Numbered from the stretch's first letter, positions 25,086-34,590 are shown. The stretch is 64,000 nucleotides of DNA from JAIUNP01 sp020161975 (GCA_036745275.1 DAIOGK010000005.1:62001-126000); one strand, 5' to 3'. Made by a program: numbers and translations. The notes: generated from the sequence alone by a model not told the origin.

Positions 25086-26123
25086 TCAGACCAGAATATC
25101 GGTCCAGAGCTCAGAAGCATCCGGCTCCGGATCCTGCGAGGCAAATTCGGCAGCCTCGGCGACGATGGTGCGCACCTCGGCGTCGATCTTCTTCAGATCG
25201 TCCTCGGTCGCGAACTTTTTCGCTAGGATGCGGGCCCGGACCATATCGATCGGGTCATGCTCGGTCCGCATCTTGTCCACCTCGTCCTTCGAGCGATACT
25301 TCGCCGGATCGGACATCGAATGGCCGCGATAGCGGTAGGTCTGCATTTCGAGGATGTAAGGCCCCTGCCCCGAACGGCAGAACTCCATGGCGCGGTCGCC
25401 CGCCGCCTTCACGGCGCGGACATCCATGCCGTCCACCTGCTCGCCCGGGATGTTGAACGAGACGCCGCGCTTGGAAAAATCGGTCTGCGCGGAGGCACGC
25501 GTCACGGCAGTGCCCATGGCGTAGCGGTTGTTCTCGATGACATAGATGACCGGCAGCTTCCAAAGCTCGGCCATGTTGAAGCTCTCGTAGACCTGGCCCT
25601 GGTTGGCGGCGCCGTCGCCGAAATAGGTCAGCGAGACATTCTTGTTCTTGCGATACTTGTTCGCAAAGGCGAGGCCCGTTCCAAGCGACACCTGCGCGCC
25701 AACGATGCCATGGCCGCCGAAGAACTTCTTCTCCTTCGAAAACATGTGCATCGAGCCGCCCTTGCCCTTCGACAGGCCGCCGCGACGGCCCGTCAGTTCG
25801 GCCATGACGCCCTTGGGATCCATGCCGCAGACCAGCATATGTGCATGGTCGCGATAGCCGGTAATGAGCTGGTCGCCGGGGATTGTCGACATCTGAAGGC
25901 CGGTCACGACCGCTTCCTGGCCAATGTAGAGGTGGCAGAAGCCACCGATCAGGCCCATGCCGTAAAGCTGACCGCATCGCTCCTCGAAGCGCCGGATCAG
26001 TAACATGTCCCGATAGGCCTGCAATTCCTGGGACTTGGTAAAGTCCGGAACCGGAGGGCGCTTGGCGGTATCGGATGATTTCTTCTGCGCCGAGTCTTTC
26101 GGCGCCTTGGCGGCGACGGCCAT
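25086..26123 (-). CDS. pdhA: Pyruvate dehydrogenase E1 alpha subunit
   Basis: 345 aa from the ATG at 26123 with AAGGGGATAAC upstream. The thiamine-diphosphate motif GDGAANQGQVYESFNMAELW ending ENN is intact, and the phosphorylation-loop region YRYRGHSMSDPAKYR is conserved. Pairs with PdhB in the E1 heterotetramer. First structural gene of the pdh run, with a 224-base gap from ftsB. Confidence 0.96.
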   Translation of the reverse strand: MAVAAKAPKDSAQKKSSDTAKRPPVPDFTKSQELQAYRDMLLIRRFEERCGQLYGMGLIGGFCHLYIGQEAVVTGLQMSTIPGDQLITGYRDHAHMLVCGMDPKGVMAELTGRRGGLSKGKGGSMHMFSKEKKFFGGHGIVGAQVSLGTGLAFANKYRKNKNVSLTYFGDGAANQGQVYESFNMAELWKLPVIYVIENNRYAMGTAVTRASAQTDFSKRGVSFNIPGEQVDGMDVRAVKAAGDRAMEFCRSGQGPYILEMQTYRYRGHSMSDPAKYRSKDEVDKMRTEHDPIDMVRARILAKKFATEDDLKKIDAEVRTIVAEAAEFASQDPEPDASELWTDILV

Positions 26124-26233
26124 GTTATCCCCTTGTCTGGTCGTTTCCTGCCCGCGGGAGGTTTCGGCCCCGCGATGACACAACTGAAGTTAGACAGAAA
26201 ATTTCGACTTGGGCAGATGGGAACTCACAGGAA

Positions 26234-26254
26234 ACCTATGATTTAAACGCATAG
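26234..26254. promoter_or_regulatory. Dyad CCTATG-N9-CATAGG upstream of pdhA
   Basis: A 6-bp inverted repeat around an A/T-rich centre (ATTTAAACG) lies 111 bases upstream of the pdhA start, in the only long gap before the operon. It could be an operator for pdh control. No regulator can be named from the sequence. Confidence 0.3.
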
Positions 26255-26347
26255 GTGCAGATGCGTTGCCTCATCGCTGCAATGCAACAAAAGTTGATCG
26301 CCCCTGTTCGACACGCGGGGCAAACGGCCTTCGCTGCCCGCCAAGCG

Positions 26348-26683
26348 TCAATGATGGGTCAGGGGAATGACGAGATCGTTGCGGTGGGCGAGATTGAGCA
26401 TCAGCCGAACCTGCTCGTCGAGGAGATCGCGGTCGATCTCGTCGGCAGAGATGGCGGAGACACGCCGCTCGCGCGCCGTTCTTTCCAGCTTCAGCTCATC
26501 GATTTGCCGGTTGAGCTGCGCGATTCGGGTCTTGAGCTCGCGGCGGGCCACCAGCCCGCGTTCGCCAATATAGGCATTCCAGGCGAAAAAGCCGCTCGCG
26601 CCCAGCACCACGATGTGGAAGGCCAGGATGGAGACGATGCGGCGGAAACGCGTACGGATGACCATGCCGCGCATTATCCGCAT
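26348..26683 (-). CDS. ftsB: Septum formation initiator, FtsB/DivIC family
   Basis: 111 aa. A basic N-terminus is followed by one transmembrane helix (about 16-35), then a heptad-like coiled coil (LKTRIAQLNRQIDELKLERT) and the short C-terminal region RDLLDEQVRLMLNLAHRNDL typical of the family. FtsB bridges FtsQ and FtsL in the divisome. Its place before pdhA is conserved in alphaproteobacteria. Starts at 26683 or at ATGs four and seven codons inside. Confidence 0.88.
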   Translation of the reverse strand: MRIMRGMVIRTRFRRIVSILAFHIVVLGASGFFAWNAYIGERGLVARRELKTRIAQLNRQIDELKLERTARERRVSAISADEIDRDLLDEQVRLMLNLAHRNDLVIPLTHH

Positions 26684-26862
26684 GGCGGGTTAATGGAGCG
26701 TTAGCTATTGCCGCCCCGCCAGCCAGACCAAGGGCAGCGCCAACTGCCTGCTTTCGGCAATCGTCACGATGCCTTGCAACCCAGGGGCTACACAGGCCCG
26801 GCCTGCACCTGTAGGCTCCGTTCGGCAGAGGGATTTTATTGGAAATGCAGGAAGGAAACCTG

Positions 26863-27894
26863 ATGAAACACCATTCTACAACCGGGCCCGCACGGCCTTG
26901 CCTTCGCGCCATCTGGCTCGCCGGCAGTTTTTGCGCCGCTATGATCGCCACCCTCGCGGCGGTCCCGGCAAACGCTCAGGACGCGAGCTATCCTGCCAGA
27001 TCCATTGAGCTCGTCGTTCCTGCTGCGCCCGGTGGCGGCCTCGACCTCCATGCGCGCATTCTTGCCGAGGCGCTGACTGCAAAACTCGGCAAGGCAGTCG
27101 TCGTTCTGAACAAGCCCGGCGCCGGCGGCGTTGTCGGCATGGGCTATGTCGCGCGGGCGCAGCCGGATGGCTACACGCTGCTGCTCCAGGGCGTTTCCAA
27201 TGCCATCGTCACCGGATTGACGATGGAAGGTCTGACCTATGACCCGTACAAGGATCTGGTGCCGGTATCGCTGATGGTCCGGTATCCGCTCGCACTGACG
27301 ATCAACAAGGACCTGCCGGTCAACACCGTTGCCGAATTCATCGAACTGGCGAAAAAGAACCCGGGCAAATACAGCTACGGCCATTCGGGCATCGGAACCC
27401 AGCTTGAACTCGTGGGCGAGTTTTTCAAGATGAAGTCAGGGACGGATCTGACCGCAGTGCCGTATCAAGGCGCGGGGCCGATCCTGCCCGATCTTCTTGC
27501 GGGCCGTGTTTCCATGATGCTGAATGGTCTGCCGGCCGAAAGCGAGCGCATCAAGGACGGCAAGGTCAAGGCGCTTGCCGTCACCTCCGCCGAGCGCTCG
27601 CCCGTGGCACCGAAGATTCCGACCCTGAAGGAAACCTATCCCGACTTCGACATGCCGTTCTGGATCGGGATCTACGCCCCGGCGAAAACGCCCAGGCCGA
27701 TCATTGAAAAGATTTCGGGCGAGATTGCCGCCGTCATGAAATCCGATGCGATGAAGAAGAAACTCGCCGAGATCGGTTCGGACCCGGTGGGTTCAACACC
27801 CGAAGAACTGGCAGCCTACGGGGCCGAGCAGCTCAAGCTGTACAGCGCCATTGTCGACACGCTGCGGCGCGCGAAAGTGAAGCTCGGGGACTGA
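26863..27894 (+). CDS. Tripartite tricarboxylate transporter (Bug/TctC family) substrate-binding protein
   Basis: 343 aa from the ATG at 26863 (GAAGGA upstream). A signal peptide ends at PANA-Q (about 38). The family signature follows: YPARSIELVVPAAPGGGLD, VVLNKPGAGGVVGMGYVA and QPDGYTLL. It would bind a small organic acid or similar ligand in the periplasm. No TctA or TctB membrane partners are adjacent, which is common for this expanded family. An aromatic acid used by the lig genes some 10 kb away is possible but not shown. Confidence 0.9.
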   Translation: MKHHSTTGPARPCLRAIWLAGSFCAAMIATLAAVPANAQDASYPARSIELVVPAAPGGGLDLHARILAEALTAKLGKAVVVLNKPGAGGVVGMGYVARAQPDGYTLLLQGVSNAIVTGLTMEGLTYDPYKDLVPVSLMVRYPLALTINKDLPVNTVAEFIELAKKNPGKYSYGHSGIGTQLELVGEFFKMKSGTDLTAVPYQGAGPILPDLLAGRVSMMLNGLPAESERIKDGKVKALAVTSAERSPVAPKIPTLKETYPDFDMPFWIGIYAPAKTPRPIIEKISGEIAAVMKSDAMKKKLAEIGSDPVGSTPEELAAYGAEQLKLYSAIVDTLRRAKVKLGD

Positions 27895-27936
27895 GCTCAT
27901 CGCCCTGTCACGGGCGCCGGCAACGGACCTTCGTTG

Positions 27937-28662
27937 TCAGGCGCCCCGGAACCCCGTCGCCAGCACATAGAGTTCCGCTGAATCCGCGCGACTAGCAGCG
28001 GGTTTCACATGCCGCACCACGGCAAATTCGCGCTTGAGCAGAGTGACGATCTCTGTGGTGTCGCCGCCCTGAAACAGCTTGCAGACGAAAAAGCCGCCGG
28101 GCACCAGCACCTCGCGCGCGAATTCAACCGCGAGTTCCGCCAGCCCGATGATGCGCAGGTGGTCGGTCTTCTTGTGGCCCGTGGTGTTGGCCGCCATGTC
28201 GGAGAGCACACCATCCGCCGGGCCGCCGAGCATCGCCTTCAGCCGTTCCGGCGCATCTTCGTCGTTGAAATCCATCACAGCAAAGGTGACGCCCGGAATC
28301 GGCTCGATCTCCAGAAGATCGATGCCGACCACCGCCCCCTTGCCGTCGACGCTGCCGACCCGCTCCGCTGCGATCTGCGACCAGCCGCCGGGCGCTGCGC
28401 CGAGATCGACGATGCGCATTCCGGGTTTGAGCAGACGATACTTGTCGTCGATTTCAAGGAACTTGAAGGCCGCGCGCGAGCGGAACCCCTCACGCTTGGC
28501 GCGAGTCACATAAGGATCATTCAGCTGGCGCTGCAACCACTGTTGCGAGGATGGTTTCAGCGACCGGGCCTTCTTCAGCCGCACAGCAAATTCGCGTGTG
28601 GTGATGCCGTCCTTCTTGCCGCCCTGCCGGCCCGGCGTACGGGTGCCATCCTTGCCGCTCAT
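27937..28662 (-). CDS. rlmE: 23S rRNA (uridine-2'-O-)-methyltransferase RlmE
   Basis: 241 aa. SAM site VDLGAAPGGWSQIAAE, and the K-D-K-E methyltransferase residues are in place: SRAAFKFLEI (K), VLSDMAANTTGHK (D) and FFVCKLFQGG (K). It methylates U2552 in the ribosomal A-loop (E. coli numbering). An N-terminal basic extension of about 25 residues precedes the core. Overlaps the ppx/gppA gene by four bases, a pairing seen often in alphaproteobacteria. Confidence 0.94.
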   Translation of the reverse strand: MSGKDGTRTPGRQGGKKDGITTREFAVRLKKARSLKPSSQQWLQRQLNDPYVTRAKREGFRSRAAFKFLEIDDKYRLLKPGMRIVDLGAAPGGWSQIAAERVGSVDGKGAVVGIDLLEIEPIPGVTFAVMDFNDEDAPERLKAMLGGPADGVLSDMAANTTGHKKTDHLRIIGLAELAVEFAREVLVPGGFFVCKLFQGGDTTEIVTLLKREFAVVRHVKPAASRADSAELYVLATGFRGA

Positions 28663-29750
28663 ACGCGCCCCCCCTCATCCCAGGCGCCGTCCGCCCGCAT
28701 GAGTTCCACAAGGATTCCTTCACGCAACCCACGGTCGGCAATGCGGACGCGACGCGAGGGAAACGCCCGTCGAATGGCCTCGAAAATCGCACAACCCGGC
28801 AGGACCAGATCGGCCCGCTCCGAGCCGATGCAGCCGTTGGCGGCCCGCTCGCTGTAGGGCATGGCGAGAAGCCGCTGCAACACGCGATCCACCTGCCGGT
28901 CGTTCATCCAGAGCCCATCGACCTGACGCCGGTCGTAGCGGGCAAGGCCAAGGTGCAGCCCGGCCAACGTCGTGACCGTGCCGGAGGTGCCAAGCAGATG
29001 AAAACTGGACGAGCGCAGGGCCGGTGCCGCCTCGCGCGCAAAATCGGCCAGTTTTGCCGCCACATCCTGCACCATCGCTTCAAAGCTCTCTGCCGAAACG
29101 GCCATGCCACCGTGCCGCTCGGCCAATGTGACGACGCCTGCCGTCAGCGAAGCCCAGGCCGCGACGCGGCTTCGGGTGCTGGTGCCCGATCCACGCGCTC
29201 CTCTCAGCCAGACGATCTCGGTGGAGCCGCCACCAATATCGAAGATGATGACATTGTCGGCCATGCGGTCGGCCAAAATCGAACAGCCGGCGGCGGCAAG
29301 ATGTGCCTCCTCCTTGCCGTCCAGAACCTCAAGCACAAGGCCGGTTTCCGCCCGCACACGCTCAAGAAACTCGTTGCCGTTCTCTGCCGCGCGGCACGCT
29401 TCGGTGGTGACGAAACGGGCGCGGGTGACGCCCCGGAAGCTGATCTTGTCTCGGCAGACCTTCAGCGCCTCGATGGTCCTGTCCATGGCGGCGGCGCCCA
29501 GCCTGGTGCTGGAACCAAGGCCTTCACCCAGCCGGACAATGCGCGAGAAGGCATCGACCACGCGAAAGCCGTGACGGCTCGGCCGCGCGACAAGGAGCCG
29601 GCAGTTATTTGTACCCAGATCCAGCGCCGCATACACAGCATCCCGCCGTGCGCCGCTGTCTGCGGGCCAGCCGTCGGAATGCAGGGCATTTCCCCCCGAT
29701 GCGTGAGATGACGGTCGGCGCTGATCCCCTTCCGGCGGACCGATCGACAT
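28659..29750 (-). CDS. Ppx/GppA family phosphatase
   Basis: 363 aa from the ATG at 29750 (AGGGA upstream); the frame is open to 29876. ASKHA-fold motifs are clear: phosphate-1 loop YAALDLGTNNCRLLVA, TEACRAAENGNEFLERV, and phosphate-2 loop IIFDIGGGSTEIVW. Members hydrolyse polyphosphate and/or pppGpp; which one applies here cannot be told. It overlaps rlmE by four bases. Confidence 0.9.
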   Translation of the reverse strand: MSIGPPEGDQRRPSSHASGGNALHSDGWPADSGARRDAVYAALDLGTNNCRLLVARPSRHGFRVVDAFSRIVRLGEGLGSSTRLGAAAMDRTIEALKVCRDKISFRGVTRARFVTTEACRAAENGNEFLERVRAETGLVLEVLDGKEEAHLAAAGCSILADRMADNVIIFDIGGGSTEIVWLRGARGSGTSTRSRVAAWASLTAGVVTLAERHGGMAVSAESFEAMVQDVAAKLADFAREAAPALRSSSFHLLGTSGTVTTLAGLHLGLARYDRRQVDGLWMNDRQVDRVLQRLLAMPYSERAANGCIGSERADLVLPGCAIFEAIRRAFPSRRVRIADRGLREGILVELMRADGAWDEGGRV

Positions 29751-29939
29751 CGAATTCCCTTTCGTCGCCACATGATACACAGGGTTGTAAGCTGATGTGA
29801 AGCACCCTCGGAAGAAACCCCCGCAACATTTGTCTGGGTTGCCGGCTGTGGCGCCGGATAGTTTGATCCAAAACAAGTGCGCAATAGCCAGAATACGACA
29901 TGATCGGGTCTTGATCGAAGTCAGGAGATGAATTTAACC

Positions 29940-30305
29940 ATGCTCAAACGCATTACCATCCACCTTGCCCGTACGAAGGCTTTTCCAAACGGCTCGTTCG
30001 ATCACGGCTACACATTCGTTGCGCCCCTCGATTCGCAGGGACACATCGATGCGGATGCCTGGCATGACAACCGCGAAGCCTGCACCGTCACGCGCTTCTG
30101 GGGCGGCGAGGAGGAAGACCTCGGCCATCTGGTGCGCAGACCCGGCGGTTCCTGGGCGTTCCACTACGATGTCGCTGGCGATGAGGATGACGAGGCCGGC
30201 TATCGCTTCGGTGCCCATGTCTTCCGTGAGCGCGAATATGTCTCCCTGAAAGATCAGGACGGCGACTTGCAGCCCTTCATCGTCGCCTCTGTCGAGGATG
30301 CCTGA
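29940..30305 (+). CDS. Conserved hypothetical protein
   Basis: 121 aa from the ATG at 29940; AGGAG lies about 11 bases upstream. An ATG at 29928 is also in frame but too close to that site. The sequence is soluble and acidic with no signal peptide (MLKRITIHLARTKAFPNGSF, then RFWGGEEEDLGHLVRRPGGS). I recognise no domain. It diverges from ppx/gppA. Confidence 0.75.
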   Translation: MLKRITIHLARTKAFPNGSFDHGYTFVAPLDSQGHIDADAWHDNREACTVTRFWGGEEEDLGHLVRRPGGSWAFHYDVAGDEDDEAGYRFGAHVFREREYVSLKDQDGDLQPFIVASVEDA

Positions 30306-30503
30306 CGGAACGCGGCTTCCCTGCCCCGGGAATTTCCGCTTCAATGCCGCGCTCCGGCGGCAGGCACTGGGCGGCCTCCGCGATTCGTCGCTGTGAGGCA
30401 GCATGGGTTGTTCAGGATCACCGGGGTTGAGGCCTTACGCACACGGACAGCGGCGTCGATGAACCGCATGACCATCGCACTGGCTGCCTGAGCGGAGGCC
30501 GCC

Positions 30504-31349
30504 ATTTCGCTTCCCGTTTTCCTGCTGGTCCTGACCGGCGCCGCGCTTCACGCCGGTTGGAACGCGCTCATCAAGCTGCGGCTGGACCCGCTGCTGGCCG
30601 TGACGTTGATCAACATCACCGCCGGGCTGATTGGCCTGCCAGTTCTGATGGCCACCGGCCTGCCGGCCCCGGCCAGCTACGGCTGGTCCGCCCTGTCGCT
30701 GGCGATCCACATGGCCTACACCTTCTCGTTGGCCGGTGCCTATTCCCGGGCGGATATGAGCGTCGTCTATCCCATTGCGCGGGGCGGCGCGCCACTCATC
30801 ACCGCCGGCGTCTCGCTGGTCCTGCTGGGCGAGCCGATGAGCCTGAAAGCCGCCCTCGGCATCGGCACCCTCGGCGCCGGCATCATCGTGATGACGCTGC
30901 GGTTCGGCAAGGATGCTGCGCAGGTGGACGGGACCGGCATCACATTCGCGTTGCTGACTGCGGTCCTGATCTCGGCATATACGCTGTCAGATGGTCTTGG
31001 CGCGCGCGCATCGGGCAATGCACTCGCCTATTCAGCCCTGTTGTTCGTGCTCAATGGCTTCGTGCCGTTGCCGCTGCTGTTGCTGCTGCGCGGGCGCGAT
31101 GCGCTGGCCCCGCTGCGCGGCTTCCTTCTGCCCGGTTTTGCCGGCGGCGCCATGGGCTTTGCATCCTACGCCATCGCCATCTGGGCCATGACGCAGGCGC
31201 CGATTGCGCTGGTTGCTGCCGTACGCGAAACCAGCGTCCTGTTCGGCGCTGCCATTGCTGTCCTGTTTCTCAAAGAACCGCTGCGCTGGAACCGCATCCT
31301 TGCCGCGCTGCTGATCCTTTCCGGCTTGATCCTGATCCGGCTGGGGTGA
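30504..31349 (+). CDS. EamA/DMT-family transporter, apparent ATT start
   Basis: 281 aa, about ten hydrophobic helices. The family N-terminus ISLPVFLLVLTGAALHAGWN is encoded upstream of any standard start, and no ATG, GTG or TTG is available there: the next is a GTG at 30600, which would remove the first helix. The codon at 30504 is ATT, five bases after GGAGG, so initiation at ATT is the best reading. A short ATG frame at 30459 in the same phase ends at a TGA at 30489. Members export or import small metabolites; the substrate is unknown. Confidence 0.8.
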   Translation: MSLPVFLLVLTGAALHAGWNALIKLRLDPLLAVTLINITAGLIGLPVLMATGLPAPASYGWSALSLAIHMAYTFSLAGAYSRADMSVVYPIARGGAPLITAGVSLVLLGEPMSLKAALGIGTLGAGIIVMTLRFGKDAAQVDGTGITFALLTAVLISAYTLSDGLGARASGNALAYSALLFVLNGFVPLPLLLLLRGRDALAPLRGFLLPGFAGGAMGFASYAIAIWAMTQAPIALVAAVRETSVLFGAAIAVLFLKEPLRWNRILAALLILSGLILIRLG

Positions 31350-31379
31350 AAAAAAGACGATGTCCGAGCGGAGAGCACG

Positions 31380-31910
31380 ATGACCGAAAACAGCCTCGTC
31401 GCCTGCACATACGAGCGGCACGCAAACCCCATTCTCGACATCTTCAACGAGGCAATCCTGACCTCGACGGCGCTCTATGACTACAAGCCGCGCACGATGG
31501 AAAGCATGACCAACTGGTTTGCGGCAAAGCGCGCGGGCGGTTTTCCGGTGATCGGCGTCGAAAATGCGGCGGGAGCGCTGATCGGCTTTGGCAGCTACGG
31601 CACCTTCCGCGCCTGGCCCGCCTACAAATACACCGTCGAGCATTCCGTCTATGTCCACAAGGGCCATCGCGGCCAGGGTCTCGGACGCATCCTCATGCAG
31701 GCGCTGATCAAGGCCGCGCGCGAGAATGGCCGGCATGTCATGATCGGCGGCATCGATGCGGCCAACGCTGGCAGCATCGCCCTTCATGAACAGCTCGGCT
31801 TCCGGCATGTCGGCACCCTGCCGCAAACCGGCTTCAAATTCGGGCGCTGGCTCGATCTCGCCTTCTACCAGCTGATACTGGACACCCCGGCCAACCCGAT
31901 CGATGACTGA
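31380..31910 (+). CDS. GNAT N-acetyltransferase, phosphinothricin-acetyltransferase-like
   Basis: 176 aa. The acetyl-CoA loop HRGQGLGRILMQALI is intact, and the N-terminus (ILDIFNEAILTSTALYDYKP) plus YKYTVEHSVYVHKGHRG follow the Pat/Bar and MddA type. These enzymes acetylate glutamate analogues such as phosphinothricin or methionine sulfoximine. GGAG precedes the ATG. It sits 30 bases after the EamA gene, so the two are probably co-transcribed. Confidence 0.88.
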   Translation: MTENSLVACTYERHANPILDIFNEAILTSTALYDYKPRTMESMTNWFAAKRAGGFPVIGVENAAGALIGFGSYGTFRAWPAYKYTVEHSVYVHKGHRGQGLGRILMQALIKAARENGRHVMIGGIDAANAGSIALHEQLGFRHVGTLPQTGFKFGRWLDLAFYQLILDTPANPIDD

Positions 31911-31933
31911 TGCGGCGCCTGTGCCGGACCTGC

Positions 31934-32920
31934 TCAACCCCGCTGCAACAGGATTTTGCCGTTGCGGGCCTTGCCCATCGCCACCATCGCTTCGGTGATG
32001 CGCGACAGCGGATAGGTCGCAGCAGCGGGCAGATCCAGCGCGCCCTTTCGGGCCAGCGCCAGCACTTCGCCGACGCGCTCGCGGATCTCCGTCGGAGACA
32101 GGCGCCCCGCTTCCCGCGCGGCCCAGAAGCCTTTCAGGGTCAGTTCGCCGAAAATAACCGGCGCTGCCGGAACGGTCATCGGCGCATCCGACATGGCACC
32201 CAGTACCAGCAGCACAGCATCCGGGCTGAGCAGGGACGCCATCGTCCCCACCAGCGGCCCGCCGACCATATCGAGGCCACCGGCCACGCGGGCCTTGCCG
32301 AAGAGCGCGCGCGCCGCCGCGGTCCAGCCGCCATCACTGGTGTCGAAGATGTGCCGGAAACCCTGCCCGACCAGCGCATCGCGACTTTTCGCGCTGTGCA
32401 CGAGGCCGATGGTGTTGACGCCCCGGTCGCGGGCAATCTGCATGATCGCACGCCCCACCGCGCCATTCGCGGCATTGATGATCAGCCACTCGCCCTTTTT
32501 CGCGCCGATGGCCTTGAAGGCCAGCAGCGCATCGAACGGCATTCCGGCAAGCTGTGCGGCCAGAACATCCGGGACGTCAGCCGGCACGGGCAGGAGACGC
32601 GCGGCGTCGGCCAGATAATAATCCGCCCAGGCGCCGGTCAGCCCCGCCGCGACCACACGGTCGCCGGGCACAAGCATGGTAACGCCCTCTCCAACCGCAT
32701 CGACAATGCCCAGCGCTTCCGTACCGGCAACAGCCGGCAGTGACGGCGTGACGCCATAGCCGCCCGCAACCGTGATGACATCGTGGTTGTGGACGGGGCT
32801 GAGCACCATGCGAAGCCGCACCTGTCCCTTGCCGGGCTGCGGCACCGGAATGCGATCAATGAACAGAACTTTTTCGGCCGGGCCATTCGTCTTGTAACGG
32901 GCAACATTCATATCGGTCAT
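31934..32920 (-). CDS. Medium-chain dehydrogenase/reductase, quinone-oxidoreductase or enoyl reductase type
   Basis: 328 aa zinc-free MDR protein. GroES-like N-terminal half (VVAAGLTGAWADYYLADAAR), then the cofactor domain with INAANGAVGRAIMQIARDRG, an AAxGxVG loop as in 2-enoyl thioester reductases and QOR. The structural-zinc cysteines are missing, as expected for this branch. Substrate unknown. Convergent with the GNAT gene. Confidence 0.87.
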   Translation of the reverse strand: MTDMNVARYKTNGPAEKVLFIDRIPVPQPGKGQVRLRMVLSPVHNHDVITVAGGYGVTPSLPAVAGTEALGIVDAVGEGVTMLVPGDRVVAAGLTGAWADYYLADAARLLPVPADVPDVLAAQLAGMPFDALLAFKAIGAKKGEWLIINAANGAVGRAIMQIARDRGVNTIGLVHSAKSRDALVGQGFRHIFDTSDGGWTAAARALFGKARVAGGLDMVGGPLVGTMASLLSPDAVLLVLGAMSDAPMTVPAAPVIFGELTLKGFWAAREAGRLSPTEIRERVGEVLALARKGALDLPAAATYPLSRITEAMVAMGKARNGKILLQRG

Positions 32921-33065
32921 TATCAGCTCCTATACCCCTGAAACGCCTGACCGGCCTGCCCGGTTCCATCTCCAGCACGCATGACCCCATTGCACGCAAC
33001 GCCGGTTTCGGATCATTCTGTCGACGGGTGGAACGGAGCCCTGCCGGGATTCTTGCGGAGAGATC

Positions 33066-33908
33066 ATGGGCGCGCTGGCCGAACCGAAGATCGATTGCCA
33101 CAACCACATCTTTGATCCCGAACGGTATCCCTATTCGGCGGAGGCGCGCTATCGCCCGGCAGGGCAGGAAATCGGCACCGAAGCGCAGATGCACAGGCTC
33201 TGCGATGCCTATCAGGTCCGTCACTGCCTCGTCGTCCAGCCAAACTCGGGCTACGGCCCCGACAATCGCTGCCTGCTTGATGCGATTGCCCGCAGCAGGG
33301 GCCGCTTCAAGGGCATCGCGGTGGTCGCCAATGATGCCGGCCTGGGCGAGCTCAGGGACCTTCAGGCGCAGGGCATCATCGGCATTGCCTTCAACGCCAC
33401 GTATCACGGCACGGAGCATTATCAGGATATCGGCCCGCTCCTGACGCGCATGTCCGCGTTGGGGCTGCTCGCACAGGTGCAGGTGGAAGGCGACCAGCTT
33501 GTCGAACTGTTGCCCTTGCTGGACCGCTCCGATGCCGCCATCGTCATTGACCACTGTGGCCGCCCCGACATGACGCAGCGGCTCGATGCCCCTGGCCGCC
33601 GCGCGCTGCACCGGCTGGCGCGGCGGGAACATTCCGCCATCAAGCTTTCCGGGCACTACAAGTTCTCACGCGAACCTTTTCCCCACCGCGATGTCTGGCC
33701 GGTGATCCACGATCTGGTCGCGCATTTTGGGTTCGACCGATGCGTTTGGGGCTCGGACTGGCCGTTCCTGCGCGCGAAAGAGAGAATCGACTACGGGCCC
33801 CTGCTCCAGCTTGTCGATTTGCTGTACCCCAACGCGGACGACCGCCGGAAACTGCTATGGGATACACCCTGCCGCCTGTTCGGCTTCAGCCCGGAGACCC
33901 TTCGATGA
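33066..33908 (+). CDS. Amidohydrolase-2 family (TIM-barrel metal-dependent hydrolase, LigI-like)
   Basis: 280 aa. N-terminal metal motif IDCHNHIFDP, VIDHCGRPD in the middle and a C-terminal VWGSDWPF, the pattern of the 2-pyrone-4,6-dicarboxylate lactonase branch of amidohydrolase-2. It shares the fold and motifs of LigI but is a clear second, divergent member. Its TGA overlaps the next gene's ATG (ATGA). It may open a lactone or decarboxylate a related aromatic acid; the substrate is unknown. Confidence 0.88.
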   Translation: MGALAEPKIDCHNHIFDPERYPYSAEARYRPAGQEIGTEAQMHRLCDAYQVRHCLVVQPNSGYGPDNRCLLDAIARSRGRFKGIAVVANDAGLGELRDLQAQGIIGIAFNATYHGTEHYQDIGPLLTRMSALGLLAQVQVEGDQLVELLPLLDRSDAAIVIDHCGRPDMTQRLDAPGRRALHRLARREHSAIKLSGHYKFSREPFPHRDVWPVIHDLVAHFGFDRCVWGSDWPFLRAKERIDYGPLLQLVDLLYPNADDRRKLLWDTPCRLFGFSPETLR

Positions 33909-34441
33909 CGCGATTGATCACCAGACAGGATTGCCTGTTGCTCGCCATTGACTTTCAGGAACGCCTGATGCCGGCCATCCACCATGGTGAGCATGTGAAA
34001 GGCAACGCCCGGCGCCTGATCGCGGCAGCCGACCTTCTCGACGTGCCATTGCTGGCAACGGAACAGAACTCCAAAGGGCTGGGCCATTCCGCGCGCGGCC
34101 TGTTGCCGCCGGGAACGAAAGTGATCGGCAAGATGACCTTTGATGCCTGCGCGGCGCCCGATTTTCCGGCTGCACTGGGCGAGGCGCAATCCGTTGTCGT
34201 CACCGGGTGTGAAGCACATGTCTGTGTGCTGCAAACCGTGGCCGGCCTGATCGGTCTGAACCGGCGCGTGATCGTTGTGCGCGATGCCATCGGCTCACGC
34301 ACCACGGACAGCCGGGAGGCCGCCATTGCGCGGATGGCACGTTTTGGCGCGGAGATCGTGACAACGGAAATGGTGATCTTTGAATGGCTGGGCACGGCGA
34401 CGCATCCAAAGTTCCGCGAGGTGATCGCGCTCGTCAAGTGA
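33905..34441 (+). CDS. Isochorismatase-family cysteine hydrolase
   Basis: 178 aa from the ATG at 33905, overlapping the amidohydrolase stop; the frame is open back to 33740 but inside that gene. The Asp-Lys-Cys triad of the family is visible: D in LLLAIDFQERL, K in VIGKMTFDAC, and C in VVVTGCEAHVCVLQT. Members hydrolyse isochorismate, nicotinamide or N-carbamoyl compounds. Its pairing with an amidohydrolase suggests a short catabolic route. Confidence 0.88.
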   Translation: MTRLITRQDCLLLAIDFQERLMPAIHHGEHVKGNARRLIAAADLLDVPLLATEQNSKGLGHSARGLLPPGTKVIGKMTFDACAAPDFPAALGEAQSVVVTGCEAHVCVLQTVAGLIGLNRRVIVVRDAIGSRTTDSREAAIARMARFGAEIVTTEMVIFEWLGTATHPKFREVIALVK

Positions 34442-34590
34442 GCGGACGACGCTGATGCCCAGGGCCGCAGACATCTGGGCCGACCATGAAGCGAGCCGTC
34501 ATTCAGCCCCCTTGGGTTATCCCGGCCCCCGGCACCATCATCGGCCTGCAACCGTGTGGTGCAACAAACAGCACATGCGCCATGCGGGGG

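Noticed and set aside
27901..27916. CGCCC...GGGCG hairpin between the TctC and rlmE genes
   Set aside because: Only five base pairs and no T-run on either strand; too weak to call a terminator.
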